A DNA stretch of 64,000 nt from contig AP024096.1 in assembly GCA_015099395.1 (NCBI GenBank), forward strand, positions 5,084,001 to 5,148,000, read 5' to 3'. Below, piece by piece: positions 18,977-27,673 of this stretch (position 1 is its first letter; each line of letters opens with the position of its first letter). This stretch comes from Ktedonobacteria bacterium brp13. GTDB taxonomy: Bacteria; Chloroflexota; Ktedonobacteria; Ktedonobacterales; Ktedonobacteraceae. The notes under the pieces are model-generated. The model saw only the letters and a list, made by a program, of their open reading frames with translations, made no database searches and was not told the origin of the DNA. Position numbers and translations under genes: made by a program.

Positions 18977-20185
18977 ATGGTAGAGACTGTTATTGTAAGC
19001 GCAGTGCGCACTCCCATTGGTCGCGCAAATAAAGGTGTTTTGAAGAGTGTCCGTGCCGATGATCTGGCTGCACTGGCCGTCAGGGCAGCGGTAGAGCGCG
19101 TACCAAACCTGGATCGTTCACTAATCGAAGATGTCATCCTCGGTTGTGCCTTCCCAGAGGGTGAGCAAGGTATGAATCTGGCACGTATTGTGGGCGCGCT
19201 GGCTGGTCTGCCTGAGACCGCTGGTGGTGTGACTGTCAACCGCTTCTGTGCCTCTGGCCTGCAAGCTGTGAATATGGCTACCCAGAATATTATGCTGGGA
19301 CTGGGTGATGTGTTTATCGCAGGCGGCGTTGAGAGCATGTCACGTGTCCCGATGGGTGGCTTCAATCCCAGTTACAATCCACGACTGGTACAGCCTCACG
19401 ATGACAAAGAGCTTGAGGCTTTAAAAAATTCGCCCTATCCTCCCTGCGAGCTGGAATACGGCTACGGTAGCTATATGCCGATGGGTATTACTGCCGAGAA
19501 CGTGGCCCGCGATTATAAGATCAGCCGCGAGGCGCAGGATGCCTTTGCTTTCCGCAGTCACCAGCGCGCCCTTGCGGCAATCGACAAGGGTATCTTTAAA
19601 CGTGAGATCGTACCGGTCCCGCTGCCCGATGGTGGCGTCGTTGAGACCGACGATGGACCACGCCGTGATACCTCACTGGAGCGACTTGCCAGCCTTGAGC
19701 CGGTCTTCATTAAAGGTGGCACAGTAACCGCCGGCAACTCCAGTCCGCTCAATGATGGGGCAGCGGCCGTAGTCTTGATGTCAGCCGAACGTGCTCGTGA
19801 TCTGGGTATTACGCCGCTGGCTCGAGTCCGTACGATGGCCGTCGCGGGTGTACGCCCGGATGTGATGGGCATCGGACCTGTACCGGCTGTCCGTAAACTG
19901 CTCAAGCGCGCGGGTCTCCAGCTCAGCGATATCGATATCTTTGAGTTGAACGAGGCGTTCGCGGCACAGAACCTGGCCGTCATTCAGTCCCTCGGTCTCA
20001 ACGAAGATAAAGTAAATCCCCACGGTGGCGCAATCGCGCTGGGTCACCCCCTGGGTTGCAGTGGAGCACGTCTGGTCGCTACGCTGCTCAATGATCTACA
20101 GACCCATGACAAGACCCTGGGTATCGTCACCCTCTGCGTCGGCGGTGGGCAGGGAGTAGCTACATTGGTTGAGAGGATTTCGTAA
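18977..20185 (+). CDS. fadA: Acetyl-CoA C-acyltransferase (thiolase)
   Basis: 402 residues with all three thiolase signatures: the acyl-enzyme Cys at C91 (NRFCASGLQAVN), H357 in GHPLGCSGAR, and the proton-shuttling C387 in CVGGGQG. The operon position after fadE and maoC and 2 bp before the HAD/ECH fusion points to the degradative 3-ketoacyl-CoA thiolase role rather than biosynthetic acetoacetyl-CoA formation. An AAAGGAGC ribosome site precedes the ATG. Confidence 0.95.
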   Translation: MVETVIVSAVRTPIGRANKGVLKSVRADDLAALAVRAAVERVPNLDRSLIEDVILGCAFPEGEQGMNLARIVGALAGLPETAGGVTVNRFCASGLQAVNMATQNIMLGLGDVFIAGGVESMSRVPMGGFNPSYNPRLVQPHDDKELEALKNSPYPPCELEYGYGSYMPMGITAENVARDYKISREAQDAFAFRSHQRALAAIDKGIFKREIVPVPLPDGGVVETDDGPRRDTSLERLASLEPVFIKGGTVTAGNSSPLNDGAAAVVLMSAERARDLGITPLARVRTMAVAGVRPDVMGIGPVPAVRKLLKRAGLQLSDIDIFELNEAFAAQNLAVIQSLGLNEDKVNPHGGAIALGHPLGCSGARLVATLLNDLQTHDKTLGIVTLCVGGGQGVATLVERIS

Positions 20186-20187
20186 TC

Positions 20188-22590
20188 ATGGCATATCAGA
20201 TTCGCAAAGCAGCAGTTATCGGAGCTGGCGTCATGGGTGCCGCCATCGCGGCGCACCTTGCGAACGTCGGCATCCCCAGCCTTCTGCTCGACATTGTGCC
20301 GGAAGGGGCAAAAGATCGCGATATCATTGCACGAACAGGTGTCGAAAAGGCTCTCAAAGCTCGCCCCGCGGCCTTCTATAGCAAACGGCTCGCCAAACTG
20401 ATCAGCATCGGCAATACAGAAGACGATCTCGAAAAGCTGGCTGGCGTCGATTGGATCATTGAGGCGGTTATCGAACGGCCAGATATCAAACAGAACCTGT
20501 ATAGCCGTATCGAGCAGGTCATACGACCAGAGACGATCATCAGCTCAAATACCTCTGGTCTGCCAGCGCATCAGCTGGTAGAGGGCCGTAGCGAGGAGTT
20601 CAGGCGTCACTTCCTGATCACCCACTTTTTTAACCCGGTCCGCTATATGCGCCTGTTAGAGCTGGTTCCTTGCGTCGATACCGATCCCGCCCTGCTCCAG
20701 TTTATGGACCACTTCGGGACCGAGGTCCTGGGCAAAGGTGTCGTCTTCTGTAAAGACACTCCTAACTTTATCGGGAACCGCATCGGCGTCTATGGCTTCC
20801 TCTCAACGATCCAGCGCGCGCTGGAAGAGGGCTATGGCGTCAACGAAGTAGATACAATCCTGGGTACCAGCATGGGCCGTCCAAAGTCGGCGGTCTATCG
20901 TACCGCCGATCTCTCGGGTCTCGATACCTTGATGCACGTCGCCAACAACCTGTATCAGAACGCACCCGAAGATCCACAGCGCGAGACGTTCCGCCTGCCA
21001 GAGGTCTTTCAAGAGATCATCAAGCGTGGCTGGCTCGGTGAGAAGAGCGGACAGGGCTTCTACAAACGCGTGAAGAATCCCGGTGGCTCCTCTACTATTC
21101 TAGAGCTCAATCTTCAAACGCTGGAGTATGAGCCACAGCAAAAGTATCGTTTCGACTCGATAGGCACGGCACGCAATCTGGAGACTCCTGCGCAGAAGAT
21201 GCTGGCAGTCATGTCTGGCGATGATCGCGCCAGCCAGTTTGCACGTGAAACGACCGCCGACTCGCTCATCTATGCAGCGAACCTGGCCGAAGAGATTGCC
21301 GACAATATCGTCGCAATCGACCGCGCCATGTGCCTGGGCTTTAACTTCGACCTGGGTAGCTTCGAGTCCTGGGATGCGCTCCTGCAAGATCCACAGCTCT
21401 TCGAGCGTGTCTTTGCTGGTCGTGAGCTCCCTGAACTCGTGCAACGCGTCAGAAGTCAGGGCAAAGGCACCTTCTATATCACAGAAGAGGGTCAGCGGCA
21501 GTACTTCGACTTTAAAACCAATACCTACAAACCGATTCCTGAAGCGCAGGGTGTCATCTCTCTGAGCAGTATCAAAGCGGCACCGCAGCGCTATCATAGC
21601 CAGGGTGTGGTACGCGACAACGGCTCGGCCTCCCTGGTCGATCTCGGGGACGGTATCGCTTGCCTGGAGTTCCATACCAAGATGAACTCCATCGACGAGG
21701 GGATCATCGAGATGCTGAGTTACGCGATCGAGGACGGTGCCAAACAGTTCCGTGCCCTCGTGATCGGCAACGAGGCACCCGATTTCTCCGCTGGCGCAAA
21801 CCTCTTCCTCGTTCTGATGGGAGCACGCCAGCAGCAATGGGATATGCTCGAAGGAGCCATCAATGGTCTGCAACAGGCGCATCAGACGCTCAAGTACAGC
21901 CAGTTGCCAGTAGTTATAGCACCAGCTGGTCGTGCGCTGGGTGGTGGCTGTGAGATGATCATGCACGGGCATCACACACGGGTACTGGCAGAGTCCTATA
22001 TCGGCCTGGTGGAGGTAGGTGTCGGACTGATACCGGCGGGTGGCGGCTGTAAAGAGCTGCTCCTGCGCCAGGGTGCCAGCGTGGAAAGCCAGCTCAAAAG
22101 CAAGAGCGGACCATTTAGCGCGGCCCGTAAAACCTTTGAGATAGTCGCTGTCGCCACGACTTCGACGAGCGCCGTCGAAGCGCAAGAGCTCCGCTTCCTG
22201 CGCAAGACTGATCGCATTACCGTCAGCCGTGACATTCTGTTGCGCGACGCGAAAGCCGACGCCATTGAGCTAGCCGAGGCCAAAGCCGCCGGTACGTGGC
22301 AGACTCCCGTACCACAGCAGATGCTCTTACCTGGCTCAGGTGGTCGTCTGGTCCTGGAACAACAGATCGATAATATGCTGCTTACCAACAAGGTCAGTGA
22401 GCACGACGCCATCATCGGTCGTCACCTCGCGCGTGTCCTGACAGGCGGCGACTGCTCGCCGATCACGCCCGTCAGCGAGCAAGATGTGCTTGACCTTGAG
22501 CGCGAGGCATTCCTGAGCCTCTGTGGCATGGAGAAGACACAGGATCGTATACAATCTATTCTCATGGCTGGTAAGGCCCTCCGCAACTAA
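20188..22590 (+). CDS. fadN: 3-hydroxyacyl-CoA dehydrogenase/enoyl-CoA hydratase fusion (FadN-type)
   Basis: 800 residues; domain order HAD then hydratase, as in Bacillus FadN and opposite to E. coli FadB. The N-terminal Rossmann fold shows GAGVMGAAIAAHLANVG (NAD site) and HFFNPVRYM (catalytic His). The hydratase/isomerase part lies around residues 480-690, with NEAPDFSAGANL and ALGGGCEMIMH forming the oxyanion region. The ATG follows the thiolase stop after 2 bp, so the two are translationally coupled. It performs hydration and oxidation of enoyl-CoA. Confidence 0.95.
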   Translation: MAYQIRKAAVIGAGVMGAAIAAHLANVGIPSLLLDIVPEGAKDRDIIARTGVEKALKARPAAFYSKRLAKLISIGNTEDDLEKLAGVDWIIEAVIERPDIKQNLYSRIEQVIRPETIISSNTSGLPAHQLVEGRSEEFRRHFLITHFFNPVRYMRLLELVPCVDTDPALLQFMDHFGTEVLGKGVVFCKDTPNFIGNRIGVYGFLSTIQRALEEGYGVNEVDTILGTSMGRPKSAVYRTADLSGLDTLMHVANNLYQNAPEDPQRETFRLPEVFQEIIKRGWLGEKSGQGFYKRVKNPGGSSTILELNLQTLEYEPQQKYRFDSIGTARNLETPAQKMLAVMSGDDRASQFARETTADSLIYAANLAEEIADNIVAIDRAMCLGFNFDLGSFESWDALLQDPQLFERVFAGRELPELVQRVRSQGKGTFYITEEGQRQYFDFKTNTYKPIPEAQGVISLSSIKAAPQRYHSQGVVRDNGSASLVDLGDGIACLEFHTKMNSIDEGIIEMLSYAIEDGAKQFRALVIGNEAPDFSAGANLFLVLMGARQQQWDMLEGAINGLQQAHQTLKYSQLPVVIAPAGRALGGGCEMIMHGHHTRVLAESYIGLVEVGVGLIPAGGGCKELLLRQGASVESQLKSKSGPFSAARKTFEIVAVATTSTSAVEAQELRFLRKTDRITVSRDILLRDAKADAIELAEAKAAGTWQTPVPQQMLLPGSGGRLVLEQQIDNMLLTNKVSEHDAIIGRHLARVLTGGDCSPITPVSEQDVLDLEREAFLSLCGMEKTQDRIQSILMAGKALRN

Positions 22591-22610
22591 GCAGAGGTGC
22601 TGTGTGTGGT

Positions 22611-22653
22611 AAAAAGACCGGCTCTCGCTGTTATGTGAGAGCCGGTCTTTTTT
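22611..22653 (+). terminator. Rho-independent terminator of the beta-oxidation operon
   Basis: A 16-bp stem (22611-22626 with 22637-22652, core GACCGGCTCTC) ends in six T on the plus strand, 20 bp beyond the FadN-type gene. The A run on the other side could also serve the convergent DUF4342 gene. Confidence 0.95.
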
Positions 22654-22702
22654 ATTGTTTACAAACCCCCAGTAATGTATGTACTTTAATGTATGTACGG
22701 TA

Positions 22703-23089
22703 CTACTTGAAGTTTGAGCCCGTTGTAGGATCCGAAGTCGTACCTGTGTAACCATTGGTCGGCGGTGTATACACGTCAACAGGAGTACCTGTGCCTGGCT
22801 CCTCAGTACGAATCACCTGAACTTCGACATGTGCGAGCAGCGCTCCCAGAGCACCAATCGCAGCAGCAATCGGGGCAACTGCGAGACTGGCGGCAGCACC
22901 AGCGACACCCAGGGTCAACGGAATCTCTAGCAGGGTTCGATCATCATGGCGAATAATGATACGACGTACATTGCCTTCATGTAAAAGCTCACGTACACGT
23001 GCCAGCAACTGCTCACCAACAACCTGCAGCTCTTCAACTCCGTAGCCAGTCTTCTGTTCTACATTTGATGTATTAGGATCTTGCGTCAT
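22703..23089 (-). CDS. DUF4342 domain protein
   Basis: 128 residues. The domain covers residues ~15-95: EELQVVGEQLLARVRELLHEGNVRRIIIRH, then LLEIPLTLGVAG and a long small-residue hydrophobic stretch (AAASLAVAPIAAAIGALGALL) that could be membrane-inserted. The Gly/Thr/Pro-rich tail is low complexity. The family is widespread in Gram-positive bacteria and Chloroflexota and has no established function that I know of. It stands alone, convergent with the fad operon. Confidence 0.85.
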   Translation of the reverse strand: MTQDPNTSNVEQKTGYGVEELQVVGEQLLARVRELLHEGNVRRIIIRHDDRTLLEIPLTLGVAGAAASLAVAPIAAAIGALGALLAHVEVQVIRTEEPGTGTPVDVYTPPTNGYTGTTSDPTTGSNFK

Positions 23090-23405
23090 GGTTCTCTTCT
23101 CCCTATATACTCACTACTATACTTACTTATGAATATGCCTGGTATTCTAACCGTTTGCATATACGTACTGACTTTTGAGAATGCATTCAAGCAATATATT
23201 TCTTGTCGTACCTATTACAACAGCTTATCATCGGAGAACAATAATGTTGAGCTCTCTAAACGATTTCGCTGCTCCAGTCGGATTTGGTGCACTTCATCGA
23301 CTACACTTACTATACGGAGTAGAAGGCTTTTAGTTATACAAAATTGTCACTTTGTTTATCAATATGCTGTTTCACTCTTATTTCAGAGTATACTTCTGAC
23401 AATTT
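23090..23405. other. Intergenic region, nothing recognised
   Basis: AT-rich spacer between the DUF4342 start and the 3' end of the binding-protein-like gene. No RNA gene, strong hairpin or credible small gene was seen. Confidence 0.5.
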
Positions 23406-24458
23406 CTAAAGCAAAGGACACTCTGCTTGTTCGGGAGGCCATACGACCCGACGTACGCCATCCTGCCATTGCACAACAACGATTTGATGCCCGGCTTGCA
23501 AGCCAGTGAGTGGATCGAGACGGAATGCGCCGTAGAGTGTCGTGCAGATGAGTTGGTTCGCCGCGGCAAGTTGGGCCGTATCATCACTACCACCACTGTC
23601 GCGCAGGCAGCGTGCGCAGAGGAGTCCAGCCGCGAACGCTTGTGCAGCCGGATAGGAGGGATCAATGCCCGCAACATCTCTGTAATGGGTAACAAACCAA
23701 TCAGCATCCGGTCCTTCGTCAGGTTCGAAAACGGCACTCGCTAGCCATTGTGCGGGTCCTAGCAGGCCTTCACGCTTATTCCCGAGTGGTGCAAGCACCT
23801 CCTCGACACCAGCGCCTACAAATGCAGCTGCACGCCATGTGCGCGTCAACAAGATTGGAGCCACCGCGAGTTCATCGGAGAAGTTACCTACAACCAGCAG
23901 GATATCCGCATGCGGAACAAGAGGAGCTGCTTCAGTCGCGTGGTGCGGCTCAAATGGTATGGATTGTAGCTTAAATTTGAGCTTGCTCGCAGCACTGATA
24001 GCACCTGTCGCTACATCGCGACCAAAACCACTCGTCGTATGTAACAGGGAAACGGTAGTTGCATGTGCATCAAAAGCTCGTATGGCCTGAAGCACTTCCA
24101 TAAAATATGTTGAAGCAGGTGAGAGTACATTAATAACCTGGGGGAACGCCGGGCGAGAAAGTCGAGAGGTCGCGCCACCGTGATTCCAGATAACATGTTT
24201 AGTGGCGCGCGCAGCTGCAAGCATCGTATTACTGCCGTATGGCCCAAACAGTACATCAGGCTGCATATGCAGAGCAGCATCTATACTTACAGCCACATCA
24301 CGTCCACTATCTCGCACAACAAGCTCCACGCCCGTCCATGGCGCAGGTAGATGCGCAACATGCTCAGCCCATAGAGTAAGTCCAGTGGCACAGGCCTGTC
24401 CAAATGGAGCCAGCGAACCAGTTAAAGGGGTTACGAGTGCTACTCGTAAATGAGTCAC
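23406..24458 (-). CDS. Substrate-binding-protein-like (Peripla_BP_6 fold) without signal peptide
   Basis: 350 residues. The fold is that of branched-chain amino acid (LivJ-type) receptors: VALVTPLTGSLAPFGQ at the N-terminus, DVLFGPYGSN, a hinge around SPASTYFMEVLQAIRAF, and SYPAAQAFAAGLLCAR. The protein starts directly with MTHLRVALVTPL, so no signal peptide or lipobox is present, and no permease or ATPase of the Liv type is adjacent. It may be a cytoplasmic sensor like AmiC. The stop of the upstream PPOX gene is immediately before this start, so both are probably co-transcribed. Confidence 0.85.
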   Translation of the reverse strand: MTHLRVALVTPLTGSLAPFGQACATGLTLWAEHVAHLPAPWTGVELVVRDSGRDVAVSIDAALHMQPDVLFGPYGSNTMLAAARATKHVIWNHGGATSRLSRPAFPQVINVLSPASTYFMEVLQAIRAFDAHATTVSLLHTTSGFGRDVATGAISAASKLKFKLQSIPFEPHHATEAAPLVPHADILLVVGNFSDELAVAPILLTRTWRAAAFVGAGVEEVLAPLGNKREGLLGPAQWLASAVFEPDEGPDADWFVTHYRDVAGIDPSYPAAQAFAAGLLCARCLRDSGGSDDTAQLAAANQLICTTLYGAFRLDPLTGLQAGHQIVVVQWQDGVRRVVWPPEQAECPLL

Positions 24459-24460
24459 GA

Positions 24461-24856
24461 TTAGTTCTGATACGTCGCGTGTTCTGGCTCAACAACGATT
24501 ACAACACGCTCATCACCGGGCTGGTGCCACGGATATTTATCAAGGTCAAGATACTTCTTAGCCATAGAGTTAATGAAATCCAGGTTAGTATCCTCATCAA
24601 TACGCACAACATAACCACGGATCTCCAGATAGCGTTCTAATAGCTTGGGGTCCGTAATCGAGAGAGCAATACGTGAATCACGCTTCAGATTGCGATATTT
24701 CTGGCGGCCCCGGGTCAGGCTAAAGAGAAGATGTTTTCCATCCCAGGCAAACCAGACTGGCGAGCTCTGAGGCTCACCCTTTGGTCCAATTGTCGCAACA
24801 TGAGAAGCAGATTTTGAGTTCAGGATATCCTTGTATTTGTCTGGAATCACTGCCAT
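24461..24856 (-). CDS. PPOX-class (F420-type) flavin/deazaflavin-binding protein
   Basis: 131 residues, split-barrel fold of the pyridoxamine-phosphate-oxidase superfamily: SKSASHVATIGPKGEPQSSP at the N-terminus and the RGRQKYRNLKRDSRIALSI stretch typical of the F420-dependent Rv1155-like group. AGGGGGG lies just before the ATG. Family members reduce or oxidise small substrates with F420, FMN or heme; the substrate here is unknown. It precedes the binding-protein-like gene by 2 bp. Confidence 0.9.
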   Translation of the reverse strand: MAVIPDKYKDILNSKSASHVATIGPKGEPQSSPVWFAWDGKHLLFSLTRGRQKYRNLKRDSRIALSITDPKLLERYLEIRGYVVRIDEDTNLDFINSMAKKYLDLDKYPWHQPGDERVVIVVEPEHATYQN

Positions 24857-24996
24857 TACTGTCCCCCCTTTACTATAGCCTTCATCAATCCTCGACGACT
24901 TGTACTATTCAATCTATATACTATATACGTTACCTTTGAGGAAAAGAACGACACTACAGTTGTGCTGCGCTCGCGCCAGGCAAACAAGTTACCGAG

Positions 24997-25069
24997 CAGA
25001 AAAAGGACCTCCTGAATGCTGACCAGGTTGTTTGTACAACTCAGTCGCACTCAGGAGGTCCTTTTTCTG
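24997..25069. terminator. Long bidirectional terminator hairpin
   Basis: 23-base arms (24997-25019 and 25047-25069) match with one G-U pair and carry A and T runs at the outer edges. The loop contains a second stem (GTTG with CAAC). It closes the transcript of the minus-strand ABC ATPase gene (stop at 25230) and is active in principle in both directions. Confidence 0.9.
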
Positions 25070-25153
25070 TATAGTCTGTCAGTTTCCCGGCGCGATGCTA
25101 CCCCTTACATCAGACAAAGGTTCACGGGCAGGCTTCTTTCCAGCCAACTGTAT

Positions 25154-25232
25154 GATCTTACTACTTATCCGAAAACTTGCGTGTACGGGCACTAGCGACG
25201 CCAGTCGCGTTGGTTTTCGGAATAAGATCTTA
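25154..25232. repeat. Palindromic repeat copy abutting the stop codon of the ABC ATPase gene
   Basis: The outer arms pair CTTATCCGAAAAC (from 25165) with GTTTTCGGAATAAG (to 25226). An inner hairpin GCGAC-gcca-GTCGC sits between. GATCTTA occurs at both ends. The terminal TTA (25230-25232) is the TAA stop codon of the minus-strand gene, so the gene ends exactly in the repeat. Confidence 0.85.
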
Positions 25233-26345
25233 GAAGACTGCTTCGCCGCTGTCAGTGTCGAACAGATGGATCTGATCGCTATCAACGAAGAGGCGAACCT
25301 TGTTACCAGCAACCACACGGGAACGGTGATCCAGACTTGCAATGATATTCTTGTTACCAGTGGTCAGGTAGACCTGTAGTTCGTTACCGAGGTTCTCAAC
25401 CACGTCAGCGGTCGCATCGATAGAAGAGTGAACAACGTCGCCATCACGATCACCAACCAGAGCGGCATCTTCCAGGTGAACCGGGCGAATACCGAAGGTC
25501 AAGTTACGGTCGGAGGCGGCACGTGCGCGCTCAACAAAGATTTGCGGTACAGTGACACGACCGACGCCTTCCAGAACAACGGCGGTATCGTCGCCATCAG
25601 AGACGATCTTCGCGTTCGGGATGAAGTTCATCGAAGGGGAACCAATGAAACCAGCAACAAAGATATTGGCGGGATGATCATAGAGTTCCTGTGGTGTACC
25701 AAGCTGCTGAATGATACCACCATTGAGGACCGCAATGCGATCACCCATTGTCATAGCCTCGACCTGGTCGTGGGTAACGTAGATGGTCGTCGTCTGAATA
25801 CGCTGGTGCAACGAAATAATATTTGCACGCGTCTCAACACGCAATTTTGCATCCAGATTGGAGAGAGGCTCGTCCATCAGGAAGACCTGAGCATTACGCA
25901 CAATGGCACGACCGAGCGCAACACGCTGACGTTGACCACCGGACAGCTCTTTCGGCTTACGTTTCAGGTACGGCTCCAGACCCAGCAAGCCAGCGGCTTC
26001 CTCAACCTGTTTCTTGATATCGGCTTTAGGAACGTGGCGCAGTTTCAGACCAAATGCCATGTTGTCGAAGACAGACATATGGGGATACAGAGCATAGTTC
26101 TGGAAAACCATAGCAATGTCACGGTCTTTAGGATCAACACCGTTCACAATGCGGTCGCCGATGTAGATCTCACCTTCGGTGGGCTCCTCAAGCCCCGCTA
26201 CCATACGTAAGCAGGTACTTTTACCACAACCGGAAGGGCCAACAAGAACGAGAAACTCTTTGTCTTTTACATCAATACTAACATCATGCACAACTTCAAC
26301 TTTGTTGAAACGTTTGTAGATGTTCTCAAATGCAACACGAGCCAT
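25230..26345 (-). CDS. MsmK/UgpC-type carbohydrate ABC transporter ATPase
   Basis: 371 residues. Walker A GPSGCGKST, Q-loop VFQNYALYPHM, signature LSGGQRQR, Walker B VFLMDEPLSNLDA, and H-loop YVTHDQVEAMT. The C-terminal ~130 residues are the TOBE/MOP-like regulatory domain of sugar ATPases (FGIRPVHLED). AAGGAG lies 9 bases before the ATG. No permease or binding protein is adjacent, which fits the known habit of one MsmK-type ATPase serving several sugar permeases encoded elsewhere. Confidence 0.95.
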   Translation of the reverse strand: MARVAFENIYKRFNKVEVVHDVSIDVKDKEFLVLVGPSGCGKSTCLRMVAGLEEPTEGEIYIGDRIVNGVDPKDRDIAMVFQNYALYPHMSVFDNMAFGLKLRHVPKADIKKQVEEAAGLLGLEPYLKRKPKELSGGQRQRVALGRAIVRNAQVFLMDEPLSNLDAKLRVETRANIISLHQRIQTTTIYVTHDQVEAMTMGDRIAVLNGGIIQQLGTPQELYDHPANIFVAGFIGSPSMNFIPNAKIVSDGDDTAVVLEGVGRVTVPQIFVERARAASDRNLTFGIRPVHLEDAALVGDRDGDVVHSSIDATADVVENLGNELQVYLTTGNKNIIASLDHRSRVVAGNKVRLFVDSDQIHLFDTDSGEAVF

Positions 26346-27147
26346 TAGGGTCTACTCCTTTTCGCTTCAGCGACAGGGCCATTCCTGACGCGCCTCATAA
26401 TATTCATTCAAAGAAGCTATTGCTTAGTGCCTGCGTTACAACTGATATCATATCAGAAGGGAGTTAACGCGGCCTCTTAACACCAGATCAATGCATAGAA
26501 GATAAAAAAGACATTGCCATCTCTTTACCACGCCATTGACGATGTTAAACAAGAGTATACCATAAGTTCAGCAAAAAAGGAAGGAATCAGTGTGGCGGCT
26601 TAGGGAAGGATAGCCACAGGAGCGATGGTATCTCTGACTTTTTAAGGATCAGGCCAGTAGTCAGTCTAGGATAAAAGAGAGCAGAAAAAAAGTAGTAGGA
26701 ATATCGATTCTCGTAAATTGTAACAGAGCAGCAAGGATTATACCTGTTATATTTCTGGTTTTAAACATAACAACATACGTTACTCCTAAAGTACCACACT
26801 TCTGTAGGAACATCCTGAGTATAGCGCCGTTCATAAGCTCAAAACATTTATATGTACAAAGCTTTACAAACGGGCTTCTGAAGCAGAAAACAACGCAGTA
26901 TGTGTGTAATAACAACGTTACATCAATGTAAAAATCTCATGAAGAAATTCGCATTAGCTGCACGAAAGGCTTAAAAACCATAGACAAGAACCCATGCCTT
27001 CGTGCATACTAATGATGTAGATTGTAAGGGTTGTTCTTACAAACGATACACATTGTTTTTACATCGCTTGTAAGTCTGTTGTACGTCACGCCACATACAA
27101 GTATCGCACAGCCCACGGGTTCAGGGTTAGGAAGGAACGGGAGTATC
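26346..27147. other. 800-bp non-coding stretch with one palindrome
   Basis: It holds CTGATAT-C-ATATCAG (26442-26456), a perfect 15-bp palindrome about 95 bp upstream of the ATPase start, possibly an operator. The remaining AT-rich sequence shows no believable gene; the frame at 26661-26915 has no ribosome site or motif. Confidence 0.5.
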
Positions 27148-27381
27148 ATGTTAGGAGCACACGAACAGCGCAGTGAAGTCGCCAGCTTGCTTTCACAGAT
27201 AGGTGCAGAATATGAAGCAGCACAACGCGGTTTAACCGGTTTATCATATGGCATGTCCCAGCACGAGTTCATCACCGCCCGTATGGAGAACATGGGACAA
27301 TTACATATACAGCTCCAATCGATCGTCGGTGATGTCGCCATTGCTATGATTGCAGATCGCTTGAACACAATACATTCTTAA
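27148..27381 (+). CDS. Small conserved-looking protein of unknown function
   Basis: 77 residues from ATG 27148, preceded by GGAAGGAACGGGAG; the longer frame from 27031 has no ribosome site. The sequence is alpha-helical and amphipathic (LLSQIGAEYEAAQRGLTGL, then HEFITARMENMGQLHIQLQ, then VAIAMIADRLNTI). There is no Cys, membrane segment or known motif. I do not recognise the family. A terminator hairpin follows at 27513. Confidence 0.65.
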   Translation: MLGAHEQRSEVASLLSQIGAEYEAAQRGLTGLSYGMSQHEFITARMENMGQLHIQLQSIVGDVAIAMIADRLNTIHS

Positions 27382-27512
27382 GTAATATATTCTACACACA
27401 CAAATACAAAAATCTCGACAAATGAAAACATACGACTGACAGTAGCGCTGCATTGACATCTTACATCGAACTTTATCCATTGACGTGCTGCTTTCATATT
27501 ACAGACCACAGC

Positions 27513-27553
27513 AAAGGTGCTTGCTTGCTTCAGTAAGTGAGCACCTTTCTTAG
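27513..27553 (+). terminator. Terminator after the 77-residue protein gene
   Basis: AAAGGTGCT (27513-27521) pairs with AGCACCTTT (27540-27548), followed by TCTT. It lies 130 bp beyond the stop at 27381. Confidence 0.65.
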
Positions 27554-27569
27554 CGCTTCTCATAAGAAA

Positions 27570-27618
27570 GCCTTTCTGGATACTCACCAGCCTTCAGGCG
27601 GTGGGTATCCAGAAAGGC
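27570..27618 (-). terminator. Strong hairpin downstream of the methyltransferase gene
   Basis: 19-base arms (27570-27588 and 27600-27618) match with one G-U pair. On the minus strand it is followed by a T-rich TTTCTTATG. It lies about 55 bp after the stop of the minus-strand methyltransferase gene. Confidence 0.7.
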
Positions 27619-27673
27619 GCCCGCAGAAGCCACCCCATCTCTACATGCCCGTCCCGTTTCGGGGACAGGGTTC

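Noticed and set aside
20803..22185. Long antisense frames under the FadN-type gene (up to 361 codons)
   Set aside because: They are shadows of a strongly supported gene on the other strand.
26661..26915. 84-codon minus frame in the 26.3-27.1 kb gap
   Set aside because: Cys- and Phe-rich random-looking sequence with no ribosome site.
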